Notes: generated by a model not told the origin, from the sequence alone. 64,000 bases of DNA from Paenibacillaceae bacterium (GCA_947460235.1 CANHGK010000002.1:62001-126000); one strand, 5' to 3'. Shown: positions 47,211 to 56,416, counted from the stretch's first letter. Numbers and translations: made by a program.

Positions 47211-49751
47211 ATGAATAAGTTCAGATGGGTCGCAATGTCTACGGTATTCGTGATGCTTGCATTAAATAGTGTTGGATTTGCCGGAGCGGTGACCACAACA
47301 AATAAAAATACGGTGAAAGTACCAGTTACTTCAGTGAAAAAGACGGCGGCGTCTGCGGTAAAGTGGACATTGAACGGCAAATCATTTCAGCCTAAAATAG
47401 CACAAAACTTGAAAGGTGTTTCTTTGGTTGGCACGGAGATTTTGGATCAACTTGGAATGCACTGGGCTTACGATGAGGCAACGAAAACATTATCAATCCA
47501 AGAAAATGGGAATGTTGTAAGTCTTGTTCTCGGTGAAAAAACAGCACTGTTAAATGGTGTTGCATATGATGTGCCAGGTGCCTTAACAAAAGTAAACAAC
47601 AAATTAATGGTTCCAGTTCGCGCAACTATGGAATTGCTTGGACTTGTAACCGATTGGACCTCCAAAAATCAAACCATTTCCTTGAAACGTACTTCCTATG
47701 TTTTGGGGACTGCGTCCAAAGGACCACAAAAAGTAGGCAGTTTAGCACGTTTGAAAGAAATTATTCGTGCGGTACAAGGCACAACCAATAAGTATTCCGT
47801 TTCGTATAATCCGTTAATGGTGAAACGTACCGGAGGCACAATGCCAGTCATGATGATGGATACGGCCGCTCCAAAAGCTGCAGCGCCTGCCGCGAAAGCT
47901 ACCGAGAGTACGGGAGCAAACATTACCACTTCTTCAGATTCGGATTATTCAAAAACAAATGTTCAGGTTGATGGTGTTGATGAGGCGGACGTTGTAAAAA
48001 CAGATGGTCAATATATTTATCAAGTGAATCGTCAACGAATTATGATTGTAAAAGCGAATCCGAGCGATAATATGTCGATATCAAGTATCGTTAAATTTAT
48101 TGATAGTAATTTTAATCCTCAAGAAATTTATGTGGATGGAAACAACTTAACAGTAATCGGTAACGCTTGGGTATCGGAACCAACACCAGTCCCTACACAA
48201 ACTCCGTTACCAAAGGAAACGCCTGCTCCAATCGAGGGTTCATCACTTGGGGCTGCTCCAATTTCAAAAATGGCAATGCCAGTCATTGGCGTTGATGTTC
48301 CGACGGATGTCTATTATCCGGGGGTAATATCGAAAACAGTAACACGCTCGTTGGTTTTTGATGTGAGCGATCGTCAAGCGCCAAAGTTGATGCGCACCGT
48401 TGAATTGGATGGAGATTATATCAGTTCACGCAAAATTAATGATTCAGTATACATTGTCACGAACAAATGGTTGGACACATACCAATTGATGAATCAATCG
48501 ATATCCAAACCGCTTGCATGTGTTCTTGATAACAATCAAAAAACGGATATTGGTTATGATCAACTTTATTATTTGCCGGAAACGACAGAAATGAACTTGT
48601 TACAAGTAGCAGGATTCCGTTTGAACGCACCGGATCAAGACGTGAGTATTGCTTCATATATGGGCGCAGGAACAACGGTTTATGCATCAACCGACCATTT
48701 ATATGTTGCGGCGCAAAAAACACAATGGCATCCAATGATGTTTTTTGTACGACCAATGATGAGCAAAATGGCAACAGGATTTATGTCTCCTCAATCAGAA
48801 ACCAAAACTAATTTATTCAAGTTCGCATTAGACAACGGAAAAGTAGCTTTTGAGAAACAAGGAACAGTAGATGGAACATTATTGAATCAATTCTCGCTTG
48901 ATGAGAGTGACGGTAATTTACGCGTCGCTGTGACAACGGGAAATGTTTGGGACGGTTCCTCGCAAAATCATTTGATTGTTCTTGATGAGAAGTTGCAACA
49001 AATCGGAAAACTTGAAGGATTAGCAAAAGGTGAGCGTATTTATTCCGTTCGCTTCATGGGTAAGCGTGCATATCTCGTAACATTCAAAAAGGTAGACCCA
49101 TTATTCGTAATTGACTTGGCAGATCCGAAAAATCCAACGGTTCTTGGTGAATTGAAAATTCCAGGTTTTAGTGATTACTTGCACCCTTATGATGAAAATC
49201 ATTTGATCGGTGTCGGAAAAGATGCTGCAGAGGCGGATGAAACAACAAATGCAAATACAGGGATTTTCCCCGGAAGTAATGGATTTGCCTATTATAAAGG
49301 GTTAAAATTGGCCGTTTTTGATGTGACAGATGTTAATAATCCGAAGCAAATGTTTGAAACGGGTATTGGTGATCGTGGGACGGATTCGGAAGCGTTATAC
49401 AATCATAAAGCATTCTTATTTAACAAAGACAAAGGAATTCTTGCATTGCCTGTAACGTTACTTGAAATCAAAAACAAAACAGAATCTACACCAGTTACAC
49501 AATATGGTGAGTTTACATTCCAAGGTGCGTATATTTATAAACTTGATTTGACGAACGGATTCCAATTAAAAGGTCGCATTTCACATATGCCAGAAAATGA
49601 AAGTCCAACTAATGGCGGTTGGTATGATGAAATTCGTAAAGTGGATCGTACTTTGTATATCGGAAACTCAATTTATACGTTGTCACAAGGTACAATTCAA
49701 GCGAATGATTGGAATACAATGAAAAAAATCGGTTCGGTGAACTTGCCCTAA
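47211..49751 (+). CDS. secreted beta-propeller protein with copper-amine-oxidase-like N domain
   Basis: 846 residues. A signal peptide (about 1-25) precedes a copper amine oxidase N-terminal-like domain (about 40-160, with LNGVAYDVPGAL and MVPVRATMELLG). A Pro/Ala/Thr-rich linker follows, then a large C-terminal domain from about 240 with SKTNVQVDGVDEADVVKTDGQ and repeats such as VFDVSDRQAPKL, VIDLADPKNPTVLG and VFDVTDVNNPKQM. This fits the family of secreted proteins with a WD40-distant beta-propeller. Role unknown; probably wall-associated. It follows the SNF2 gene by 19 bases (GGGGG at 47197). Confidence 0.85.
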   Translation: MNKFRWVAMSTVFVMLALNSVGFAGAVTTTNKNTVKVPVTSVKKTAASAVKWTLNGKSFQPKIAQNLKGVSLVGTEILDQLGMHWAYDEATKTLSIQENGNVVSLVLGEKTALLNGVAYDVPGALTKVNNKLMVPVRATMELLGLVTDWTSKNQTISLKRTSYVLGTASKGPQKVGSLARLKEIIRAVQGTTNKYSVSYNPLMVKRTGGTMPVMMMDTAAPKAAAPAAKATESTGANITTSSDSDYSKTNVQVDGVDEADVVKTDGQYIYQVNRQRIMIVKANPSDNMSISSIVKFIDSNFNPQEIYVDGNNLTVIGNAWVSEPTPVPTQTPLPKETPAPIEGSSLGAAPISKMAMPVIGVDVPTDVYYPGVISKTVTRSLVFDVSDRQAPKLMRTVELDGDYISSRKINDSVYIVTNKWLDTYQLMNQSISKPLACVLDNNQKTDIGYDQLYYLPETTEMNLLQVAGFRLNAPDQDVSIASYMGAGTTVYASTDHLYVAAQKTQWHPMMFFVRPMMSKMATGFMSPQSETKTNLFKFALDNGKVAFEKQGTVDGTLLNQFSLDESDGNLRVAVTTGNVWDGSSQNHLIVLDEKLQQIGKLEGLAKGERIYSVRFMGKRAYLVTFKKVDPLFVIDLADPKNPTVLGELKIPGFSDYLHPYDENHLIGVGKDAAEADETTNANTGIFPGSNGFAYYKGLKLAVFDVTDVNNPKQMFETGIGDRGTDSEALYNHKAFLFNKDKGILALPVTLLEIKNKTESTPVTQYGEFTFQGAYIYKLDLTNGFQLKGRISHMPENESPTNGGWYDEIRKVDRTLYIGNSIYTLSQGTIQANDWNTMKKIGSVNLP

Positions 49752-49780
49752 TTAAAAATGATAATTGCATGAAAAATATG

Positions 49781-49808
49781 GCCGCGAAGCTAATTTCGCG
49801 GCTTTTTT
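49781..49808 (+). terminator. terminator after the beta-propeller gene
   Basis: GCCGCGAA (49781-49788) pairs with TTCGCGGC (49795-49802), then six T. The rest of the 153-base gap has an AT-rich stretch with a weak sigma-D-like ACCGATAA at 49841-49848 but no convincing promoter. Confidence 0.9.
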
Positions 49809-49904
49809 CGTTTAAAACCAGTACAAAAAAACAAATTAAAACCGATAAATATAGTATAAGAAACGATCGGTGAAACGAGCGGGAAATTAAAGGGGGGGAT
49901 TCGG

Positions 49905-51800
49905 ATGCAAGCACCAGTAAATGGACGCGAGTGGACAAAATTATTGAAACATTTGGATTTATTCGGGGCCGGAATTGACTTGTTTGCAGCTGAAGAGGCG
50001 CCTCCAGCTTTTTCGAATCAAGATGGATCTTCCAATCAAAAAGTACCTGAAGGTGCTGGATATATTGAAGTGGACGGACATGAATTAAAAATTTATAATG
50101 GGGATAGTCAACTGCTGAATCCTTGGATTAAAGCACAATCTCCTATCGTTTTAAGCGTTAATAACGTGATTGTTAATGAAGCCGTTCAAGTGGCGTCGAC
50201 TGACCATGTTGAAATTACGTTTGAACCATATAAAATGTTTTCGTTAATGGTGAGTGAAGATCGTCTTGAGGTGAATTTTCAAATTCATAGCGAGAAGAAA
50301 TATGTACAACGCTTGAAAAACAATTCAAAAGTATATGAAATGACGTTACTATCAGAAACCGATGAATCATCTTGGACAGAAGAATTAAAATTAGAACACG
50401 TCTTAACTGCAATTAGCAAAATGAAAATTAAAGCAACGGTTGATGATTTGGCCATTCGTAATGAAATTGCATTGTTCTCAAAAGAAGAAGTTATAATTGC
50501 ACGAGGAGTTGCGCCGATTCCAAGCATCGATGCGCGAATAGAGAAATTTTTTACAGATGAAGTGCAAAATCATGTTCCATTGCCGGATGATCGCGACGTC
50601 GTTGATTTTAGAAATCACTTAGTCATTCCATCTGTAAAAAGCGGTGAACTATTAGCTCGCTTGACCCCATCGGTTCCGGGAAAAAATGGTACTGATGTGT
50701 ATGGAGAGACGATTGTTCCAACCCCACCAAAGAATTTTTCGATGAAAGTAAAACAATATTGTCGTATTAATGAGCAAAACGAAGTGTTTGCGCTTAAAGC
50801 GGGACGACCTGCGATGCATGGAAAAGATATTTTGGAATTTGAAGTTGTTCCTTGTTTTGAATGGCATTCAGATGTCGATTTCAAATGTGGCAATATCTTT
50901 TTTGATGGTGATGTCATCATAAACGGCAACGTGATGGAAGCAATGTTTATTGAAGCGCGCGGCCGGGTTACAATTAACGGGAGCGTTTATCGCGGAACGA
51001 TTTCGGCATCAAACTCCGTAATCGTAAATGGAAAAGTTATTTCCGGTGCAATTTATGCTGGTCAAGAACCCCCGCATTTTCAACAATTACGTCAAATGAC
51101 GAATGATATTCATGAACAATGGACGCAATGGGTGCAAACCGCACGTTTTGTATCTTCAAGATTACAAAAAGCGGGGCAGGCGGTTCGGCGCGGATCGCTC
51201 TTAATGTCTTTAATCCATACCAAATTTCAAGAGTTACCAAGACGAATTCGTATGTGGCTCGCATTGGAGCAACATTTGACACCATCACCAGATAGTCCGA
51301 TTGTACACTTGGCTGAAAGTTTGCGAAAAATGAACGGTCCGCAATTTTGGAGTGAGGATGGAAGTTTTGAGTTTTTGGAACAGTTAGAGCGTGAATTGCA
51401 ACAAGCAAGTTTGCCTCCTGGGGGTAACTTAGTCAAAGCAAGTATCACAATAGATCAATGCCAACTTTCTGATTTTCGTGCAAGTGGAGATATCATCGTG
51501 CGTAAAGAAGGTTCGATTCAATCGAATATTGTTGGCGAAGGAAGCGTTATGTTTTTGGATGGTTCAGCAATCTGTCGTGGCGGTCAAGTCATCGCAGGAG
51601 ATCGGGTTGTTTGTGCAGCACTTGGTAGTGAAATGGGCGGCGTAACAATGGTCAAAGCAGGTAAAGAAATTGTGGCACAACAAATGAATCAAGGAAAAAT
51701 CTACATCGGTCGCCATATGCGTGAAATCTGGTCGCCAATCCGTAAAATGAAAGCATACGTTCAACATAATAACTTAGTCGTAACCGGAACATTAGACTAA
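49905..51800 (+). CDS. FapA-family protein (DUF342)
   Basis: 631 residues. A central region (about 165-400) matches the FapA/DUF342 beta-helical fold: FSKEEVIIARGVAPIPS, PSVPGKNGTDVYGE, then GDVIINGNVMEAMFIEARGRVTINGSVYRG-type repeats in short units. The C-terminal part returns to the repeat pattern (ASGDIIVRKEGSIQSNIVGEGS) after a helical insert (about 390-500). FapA proteins are linked to flagellar assembly or polar localisation in some bacteria; here it stands alone, without flagellar genes. AAAGGGGGGGA at 49890-49900 supports ATG 49905. Confidence 0.82.
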   Translation: MQAPVNGREWTKLLKHLDLFGAGIDLFAAEEAPPAFSNQDGSSNQKVPEGAGYIEVDGHELKIYNGDSQLLNPWIKAQSPIVLSVNNVIVNEAVQVASTDHVEITFEPYKMFSLMVSEDRLEVNFQIHSEKKYVQRLKNNSKVYEMTLLSETDESSWTEELKLEHVLTAISKMKIKATVDDLAIRNEIALFSKEEVIIARGVAPIPSIDARIEKFFTDEVQNHVPLPDDRDVVDFRNHLVIPSVKSGELLARLTPSVPGKNGTDVYGETIVPTPPKNFSMKVKQYCRINEQNEVFALKAGRPAMHGKDILEFEVVPCFEWHSDVDFKCGNIFFDGDVIINGNVMEAMFIEARGRVTINGSVYRGTISASNSVIVNGKVISGAIYAGQEPPHFQQLRQMTNDIHEQWTQWVQTARFVSSRLQKAGQAVRRGSLLMSLIHTKFQELPRRIRMWLALEQHLTPSPDSPIVHLAESLRKMNGPQFWSEDGSFEFLEQLERELQQASLPPGGNLVKASITIDQCQLSDFRASGDIIVRKEGSIQSNIVGEGSVMFLDGSAICRGGQVIAGDRVVCAALGSEMGGVTMVKAGKEIVAQQMNQGKIYIGRHMREIWSPIRKMKAYVQHNNLVVTGTLD

Positions 51801-51824
51801 TCATTATTAAGCAACAAATTGACA

Positions 51825-51887
51825 ACCCGCCCAAATCCCGCGATAATCATTAAGACTGATTATGAGCGGAAATAGGCGGGTGTTTTG
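51825..51887 (+). terminator. long hairpin terminator reaching the prfA start
   Basis: Outer stem ACCCGCC (51825-51831) with GGCGGGT (51875-51881), inner CCGC/GCGG and ATAATCA/TGATTAT, then TGTTTTGTTTTG. The right arm also contains the only candidate ribosome site for prfA. Confidence 0.75.
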
Positions 51888-51889
51888 TT

Positions 51890-52969
51890 TTGTTAGATCG
51901 ATTACAGGCGTTAGCGGATCGTTATCATCAATTAAGTGAATTTTTATGTGACCCAATGATTATGAACGACTCCAAGAAATTACGGGAATATTCGAAAGAA
52001 CAATCCGGATTGCAAGAAGCGTTCGATGCTTACGAGAAATACAAAGAAGTTTGTGGGCAACTTGGAGAATCCAAGTTGATGCTTGAAGAGAAATTAGATG
52101 ATGAAATGCGTGATCTCGTCAAAATGGAGATCGGAGAATTATCTGAGCAACAAACGACGTTAGAAGAATTAATTACCGTATTATTGAGACCAAAAGATCC
52201 AAACGATGATAAAAATGTCATTGTCGAGATTCGCGGTGCGGCCGGTGGCGATGAGGCAGCGTTGTTTGCGGCAGATTTGTACCGGATGTATACCAAGTAT
52301 GCTGAAGCACAAGGTTGGAAGGTATCAGTGTTGGATACGAGTTACAATGACCTTGGAGGGTTTAAAGAGGTCATTTTTATGATTGCGGGAGATAAAGCGT
52401 ATAGCCGACTAAAATTTGAGAGTGGTGCACATCGTGTGCAACGGATTCCGGTTACAGAATCGGGCGGACGAATTCATACGTCAACAGCAACGGTAGCAAT
52501 TTTGCCGGAAGCGGAAGAAGTTGAAATTGAGATACACGATAAAGATATTCGTGTTGATACATTTTGTTCAAGTGGTGCCGGTGGACAATCCGTTAATACG
52601 ACGAAATCAGCGGTGCGCGTTACCCATATTCCTACCGGTATTATGGCGTCTTGTCAGGATGGTAAGTCGCAAAACTCAAACAAAGATATGGCGCTCCAAG
52701 TGTTGCGTGCACGAATTTACGATAAAATGATGCAAGAAGAGATGAGTCGTCAAGCCGATGAGCGCAAAAGTAAAGTGGGCACTGGAGATCGTAGCGAGCG
52801 AATTCGCACGTACAATTTTCCGCAAAGTCGTGTGACCGATCATCGCATAGGATTAACACTACATCGATTAGATTCCATATTAAATGGCGATATTGAAGAA
52901 ATTATTAGCGCGCTGACGATTCAGGCGCAAACCGATATGATGCAAGCCTCAAGCGACTTGGGGGAATAA
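51890..52969 (+). CDS. prfA: peptide chain release factor 1
   Basis: 359-residue factor that ends [11 protein letters not shown] at UAA and UAG. The GGQ tripeptide is at residues 231-233 in [12 protein letters not shown], and [23 protein letters not shown] and [10 protein letters not shown] are RF1 hallmarks. Start TTG 51890 (MLDRLQAL) aligns with the B. subtilis start and lies directly after the terminator-like hairpin. It is followed by its modifying enzyme prmC. Confidence 0.95.
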   Translation: MLDRLQALADRYHQLSEFLCDPMIMNDSKKLREYSKEQSGLQEAFDAYEKYKEVCGQLGESKLMLEEKLDDEMRDLVKMEIGELSEQQTTLEELITVLLRPKDPNDDKNVIVEIRGAAGGDEAALFAADLYRMYTKYAEAQGWKVSVLDTSYNDLGGFKEVIFMIAGDKAYSRLKFESGAHRVQRIPVTESGGRIHTSTATVAILPEAEEVEIEIHDKDIRVDTFCSSGAGGQSVNTTKSAVRVTHIPTGIMASCQDGKSQNSNKDMALQVLRARIYDKMMQEEMSRQADERKSKVGTGDRSERIRTYNFPQSRVTDHRIGLTLHRLDSILNGDIEEIISALTIQAQTDMMQASSDLGE

Positions 52970-52973
52970 GCTG

Positions 52974-53855
52974 ATGCCTACCATTCGAGAAGCCCTGAAA
53001 GAGGCTTCTTCTTTTTTACTTGCTTCTGGTGTCATTGAAGCGGAGAGCGTGCAACATGCAGAGTGGCTGTTGATGTATGTGCTTGATTGTACGAGAACGC
53101 AATTGTTGATGCGTTGGAACGATCCACTGATCGAGAGTGTATACGATCGATTCAAATATTTTCTTGAGCGCAGGGCGACAGGAGAACCGGTACAATACAT
53201 TATCCAGGAGCAAGAATTTTGCGGTCGTTCATTTTATGTGACATCCGATGTGCTCATTCCAAGGCCGGAAACTGAATTGTTGGTTGAACACGCGTTACGG
53301 GCAATGATGCATTGTGGATTAGCGTCGGATGCTACCATTGGAGATATTGGAACGGGAAGCGGCGCAATTGTAGTGTCACTTGCGATAGAATGTCCAAAAT
53401 CAAAGTTGTATGGCTTGGATTTGTCAGAACCGGCACTTACGATTGCTGCAAAAAATGCGCGTCGGCATGAGGTTGCAGATCGGATTGAATTTTTATGTGG
53501 ATCATATTCAGAACCGTTAATGGAACGAGGTTTATGTCTAGATGTAGTTGTTTCCAATCCACCATATATTCCACGGACGGACGAACCTAGCTTGCAACGT
53601 GAAGTCAGGTGTTTTGAGCCGGAAATGGCCTTATATGGCGGTGGTGATGACGGGATGGATTCATATCGCGAAATCATTCAACAGTTCAGTGCGTGGCAAC
53701 GGAGACCGTATGTCGTCGCATTTGAGGTTGGGATCGGTCAAGCAAACGGAGTAGCTGAGTTAATGCGTGAATTGCAGACGTGGGAACATATCGAGATCAT
53801 TGAAGATTGGCAAAACATCGGTAGAATTGTTTTGGCGTATGCGTATAAAAAATGA
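52974..53855 (+). CDS. prmC: release factor glutamine N5-methyltransferase
   Basis: 293-residue SAM enzyme that methylates the GGQ glutamine of the release factors. The N-terminal helical domain precedes GDIGTGSGAI (SAM) and the NPPYIP motif from N195. VLIPRPETELLVE is conserved. ATG 52974 with GGGGGA at 52960. Four bases after prfA, the usual prfA-prmC pair. Confidence 0.95.
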   Translation: MPTIREALKEASSFLLASGVIEAESVQHAEWLLMYVLDCTRTQLLMRWNDPLIESVYDRFKYFLERRATGEPVQYIIQEQEFCGRSFYVTSDVLIPRPETELLVEHALRAMMHCGLASDATIGDIGTGSGAIVVSLAIECPKSKLYGLDLSEPALTIAAKNARRHEVADRIEFLCGSYSEPLMERGLCLDVVVSNPPYIPRTDEPSLQREVRCFEPEMALYGGGDDGMDSYREIIQQFSAWQRRPYVVAFEVGIGQANGVAELMRELQTWEHIEIIEDWQNIGRIVLAYAYKK

Positions 53856-53909
53856 AATTCTGGTTCATGATGGATTTATCAGATGAAATCATGAAATGGA
53901 GTGTTGAAT

Positions 53910-54065
53910 ATGAAATTTTTGGCGGGAATGTTAGCAATTGCGGTGGCGATTTGTTTGCCTGCAGCAGCGAATCCGGGGAATCTTCAATGGGGTAAACCGA
54001 TGACGAAAAAATGTATACTGTTCCCGCCGATTTGTTTTGAATCAGGAGTAAAAAGGGTGAGATAG
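53910..54065 (+). CDS. small secreted peptide, unrecognised
   Basis: A 51-residue frame with GGAG (53898-53901) 8 bases before ATG 53910. Residues 1-20 look like a signal peptide (MKFLAGMLAIAVAICLPAAA). The predicted mature part of about 31 residues is basic and has two cysteines six residues apart (CILFPPIC). The stop TAG abuts the ATG of tsaC (54066), and its last codons hold the tsaC ribosome site, so the two are coupled. In B. subtilis the secreted sporulation signal SpoIIR is encoded in this neighbourhood; I see no similarity to it. Not recognised. Confidence 0.55.
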   Translation: MKFLAGMLAIAVAICLPAAANPGNLQWGKPMTKKCILFPPICFESGVKRVR

Positions 54066-55094
54066 ATGTCTTGGATGAGTGTTGAGGCGGCGGCGGCGGC
54101 GCTTATTGCGGGTCGAACCGTCGCGTTTCCTACTGAAACGGTATATGGCCTTGGTGGGGATGCGCGAAACGCGGAAGCTGTTCAGGCGATTTTTAATGCA
54201 AAAGGCAGACCTTCGGATAATCCGTTAATCGTGCATGTAGAGAGCATGGAGGCTGCTATTGCAATTGCCATGGAGTTAAATGTAATTGAACTTGAGTTAA
54301 TGCAGCGTTTTTGGCCAGGAGCACTCACGATCGTTTTGCCGGTTCGTCGCGGTGTTTTGGCAGCTGAAGTGACTGCTGGACTGGATACGGTGGGGATTAG
54401 AGTACCTTCGCATCCGGTTGCATTGGAATTGTTGCGCACTTGTAAATTGCCGATTGCAGCGCCGAGTGCCAATCGTTCGGGAAAGCCATCGCCGACGACC
54501 GCGCAACATGTACAAGATGATTTGGGGGCTCGAATAGCAGGTGTGATTGATGGCGGGGCGTGTGATGTCGGGTTAGAATCAACGGTTGTGCGTGTTGTTA
54601 ATGGCAAAATTCATATTTTACGTCCTGGTGGCGTGACGATTGAACAGTTACTTGCTCATGGTTATGAAGCGATTTATGTGCGCGAATTGGAAGACTCGGC
54701 AAGTGTTCCGCGGTCACCTGGTGTGAAATACACACATTATGCACCGCAAGCGGAAATGGAAGTTTGGATTGGTCAACATGGTTTCAACATCGGGTTGGCA
54801 GAGTTATTAAAAAATGAATGCATGGCATTTCAAGGCGATGGACAGCGAATCGCTTGTTTGCTGTTTCAAGATACATTTCAGACGGTCGGAGAATTGAAAA
54901 ACGTGCGCATGTTTTCACTTGGCGATCGTAATCAACCGGAAAACGCTGCACATGATCTGTATGCATTCCTAAGGACCTGCGATCAAGAAGGAATTACACG
55001 AATCATTGCAGAAGGATGTACGGAAGAAGGCGCAGGACTAGCATTTATGAACCGCTTGCTTAAAGCTTCGGGACATCGGATGCGCTTGGTTTAG
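54066..55094 (+). CDS. tsaC: L-threonylcarbamoyladenylate synthase (Sua5/TsaC, YwlC)
   Basis: 342-residue enzyme making threonylcarbamoyl-AMP for t6A37 in tRNA. The YrdC domain (about 1-205) has FPTETVYGLGGDA, KGRPSDNPLIVH and APSANRSGKPSPTTA; a SPGVKYTHYAPQA linker leads into the C-terminal Sua5 domain (about 220-342). ATG directly follows the small peptide's stop, with AAAAGGGTGAG at 54050-54060. Confidence 0.94.
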   Translation: MSWMSVEAAAAALIAGRTVAFPTETVYGLGGDARNAEAVQAIFNAKGRPSDNPLIVHVESMEAAIAIAMELNVIELELMQRFWPGALTIVLPVRRGVLAAEVTAGLDTVGIRVPSHPVALELLRTCKLPIAAPSANRSGKPSPTTAQHVQDDLGARIAGVIDGGACDVGLESTVVRVVNGKIHILRPGGVTIEQLLAHGYEAIYVRELEDSASVPRSPGVKYTHYAPQAEMEVWIGQHGFNIGLAELLKNECMAFQGDGQRIACLLFQDTFQTVGELKNVRMFSLGDRNQPENAAHDLYAFLRTCDQEGITRIIAEGCTEEGAGLAFMNRLLKASGHRMRLV

Positions 55095-55152
55095 AATACA
55101 AATGCGTTTGTCATCATAAAGTGATTTCGGGAAAATGAACCGGAAAGGCACG

Positions 55153-55719
55153 ATGATGATGGAATTATGGAATGATCAAAACCTATGGTCTCAGTTTATA
55201 TTAGCAAGTGCAATTTCGGTCGATACAGCATCAGTTGCGATTGCAATGAGTGTGCGAGGCGTCGGCTGGCGGGCGATACTAATTTATGCGGGTTTTGTGG
55301 GCGGGTTCCATGCTGGATTGCCTTTGATTTCTGGAATTGTTGGTCGATGGGCGACGGGTTTAATTGGCTGGATCGCTGGAATTTTTAGCGGGCTAATCTT
55401 TACAGTGTTGGGATTGAATATATTTTTAAGTGCCTTTGGCAATCGAGATACCCCTTTGACTTCTGGTCGTTGGTGGCAAATGGGGCTAGCAGGATTTTTC
55501 GTAAGCGTCGATGCGCTGACCGTTGGATTTTCAATGGGAATGGTTGAAAAAGTGTCGTTCGATCAAACGATGTGGTTTGGTATTTCGGGTGTCGTGTGGA
55601 GTTTGGGCGGATGGGCTGCGGGAAAATGGATTTCCTACGGTCGTACGCGCTGGACAGAAGCGGCGGGCGGTGCGGTGTTGTTCGCGTATGGTATGCATCA
55701 TTTATTACAATGGTTTTGA
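55153..55719 (+). CDS. mntP: manganese efflux pump MntP (YwlD)
   Basis: 188-residue membrane protein with six hydrophobic segments in two repeats, each with a conserved acidic motif: SAISVDTASVAIAMS and FFVSVDALTVGFSMG. MntP exports Mn(II). The start is ambiguous among ATG 55153, 55156 and 55159 after GGAAAGG (55142-55148); an in-frame ATG at 55135 is also possible. Between tsaC and ywlE, as in B. subtilis. Confidence 0.88.
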   Translation: MMMELWNDQNLWSQFILASAISVDTASVAIAMSVRGVGWRAILIYAGFVGGFHAGLPLISGIVGRWATGLIGWIAGIFSGLIFTVLGLNIFLSAFGNRDTPLTSGRWWQMGLAGFFVSVDALTVGFSMGMVEKVSFDQTMWFGISGVVWSLGGWAAGKWISYGRTRWTEAAGGAVLFAYGMHHLLQWF

Positions 55720-55728
55720 GGTGATTTA

Positions 55729-56193
55729 GTGGAACGAGTTTATTTTGTATGCACGGGAAATACGTGCCGAAGCCAAATGGCCGAGGCAATTTTCATAGAG
55801 ATGGCGGGTCAAGTAAAGCTGGATGTTCAAACTCGTTCTGCGGGTGTTTCTGCATGGCCCGGACAACCAGCGTCAGGACAAGCTGTGAAAGTTCTAGGGG
55901 ATATGGGCATTGAATGGCGCGGTACGTCGGAGACGGCGGATGAAGAGTTCGTGCGTGAGGCGACATTAATTTTGACGATGACTGGATCGCATAAACGAAT
56001 TTTGATGGAACGTTACCCGTATGCTCGTGATTATATTTTTACGTTAAAAGAATTTGTGGATGACAATATTGAGGATCAAGGACGAAAGAATTTGGACATA
56101 GAAGATCCGTTTGGTGGCTCTGTTGCTGATTATCGAAGGACAGCGGATGAGCTTGAGTTAGCAGTTAAAAAGCTCATAAAGAAGTTGGTCTGA
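55729..56193 (+). CDS. ywlE: protein-arginine phosphatase (YwlE type)
   Basis: 154-residue low-molecular-weight phosphatase fold. The loop is C8-TGNTC-R14-S; the threonine after the nucleophile-loop (CTGNTCRS) is the feature that makes B. subtilis YwlE prefer phosphoarginine over phosphotyrosine. The catalytic Asp is in DIEDPFGG. It would reverse McsB arginine phosphorylation. GTG 55729 with GAGGTGA at 55718-55724. Confidence 0.92.
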   Translation: MERVYFVCTGNTCRSQMAEAIFIEMAGQVKLDVQTRSAGVSAWPGQPASGQAVKVLGDMGIEWRGTSETADEEFVREATLILTMTGSHKRILMERYPYARDYIFTLKEFVDDNIEDQGRKNLDIEDPFGGSVADYRRTADELELAVKKLIKKLV

Positions 56194-56230
56194 AACCCGA
56201 ATTGAACAAGGGGACAAGCAGTAGTTTGCT

Positions 56231-56258
56231 TTACTTGAAGCAACGGATTTAGTAATAT
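56231..56258 (+). promoter_or_regulatory. candidate promoter before the ZTP riboswitch
   Basis: TTACTT (56231-56236) and TAATAT (56253-56258), 16-base spacer; both boxes are imperfect. Confidence 0.35.
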
Positions 56259-56272
56259 GAAACTAGCAATTG

Positions 56273-56343
56273 AGACCTAATGTGACTGGCGACAACGTGG
56301 ATGACCACAGGGGAGCATTAGGTGAGCGGCCGGTCGCCTGGGC
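56273..56343 (+). promoter_or_regulatory. ZTP (pfl) riboswitch
   Basis: The stem ACCTAATG (56275-56282) with CATTAGGT (56316-56323) encloses the conserved GTGACTGGCG (56282-56291), GTGGA..CCAC and AGGGGAGC. A conserved CGGCC..GCCTGGGCA (56327-56343) closes the pseudoknot. This is the pfl motif, which senses the purine intermediate ZTP/ZMP that builds up when 10-formyl-THF runs low, and turns on one-carbon and purine genes. It leads the rpiB-ywlG transcript, with glyA next. Confidence 0.9.
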
Positions 56344-56378
56344 AAAAAGAGCAAACGCATTTCGCGCATGCTCTTTTT
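56344..56378 (+). terminator. riboswitch expression-platform terminator
   Basis: AAAAAGAGCA (56344-56353) pairs with TGCTCTTTTT (56369-56378). It directly abuts the pseudoknot of the ZTP aptamer, as in other pfl riboswitches that control termination. Confidence 0.85.
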
Positions 56379-56416
56379 GTTGTATTGGGGGACATTTTTA
56401 ATCGGGGGAGCTGAGT

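Noticed and set aside
43323-49751. Phage-defence island around the SNF2 helicase
   Set aside because: No nuclease, methyltransferase, mobile element or composition change nearby; neighbours are core genes. Kept only as a question about the helicase partner.
49812-49850. Sigma-D promoter for the FapA-family gene
   Set aside because: ACCGATAA resembles the -10 but no TAAA lies at the right distance.
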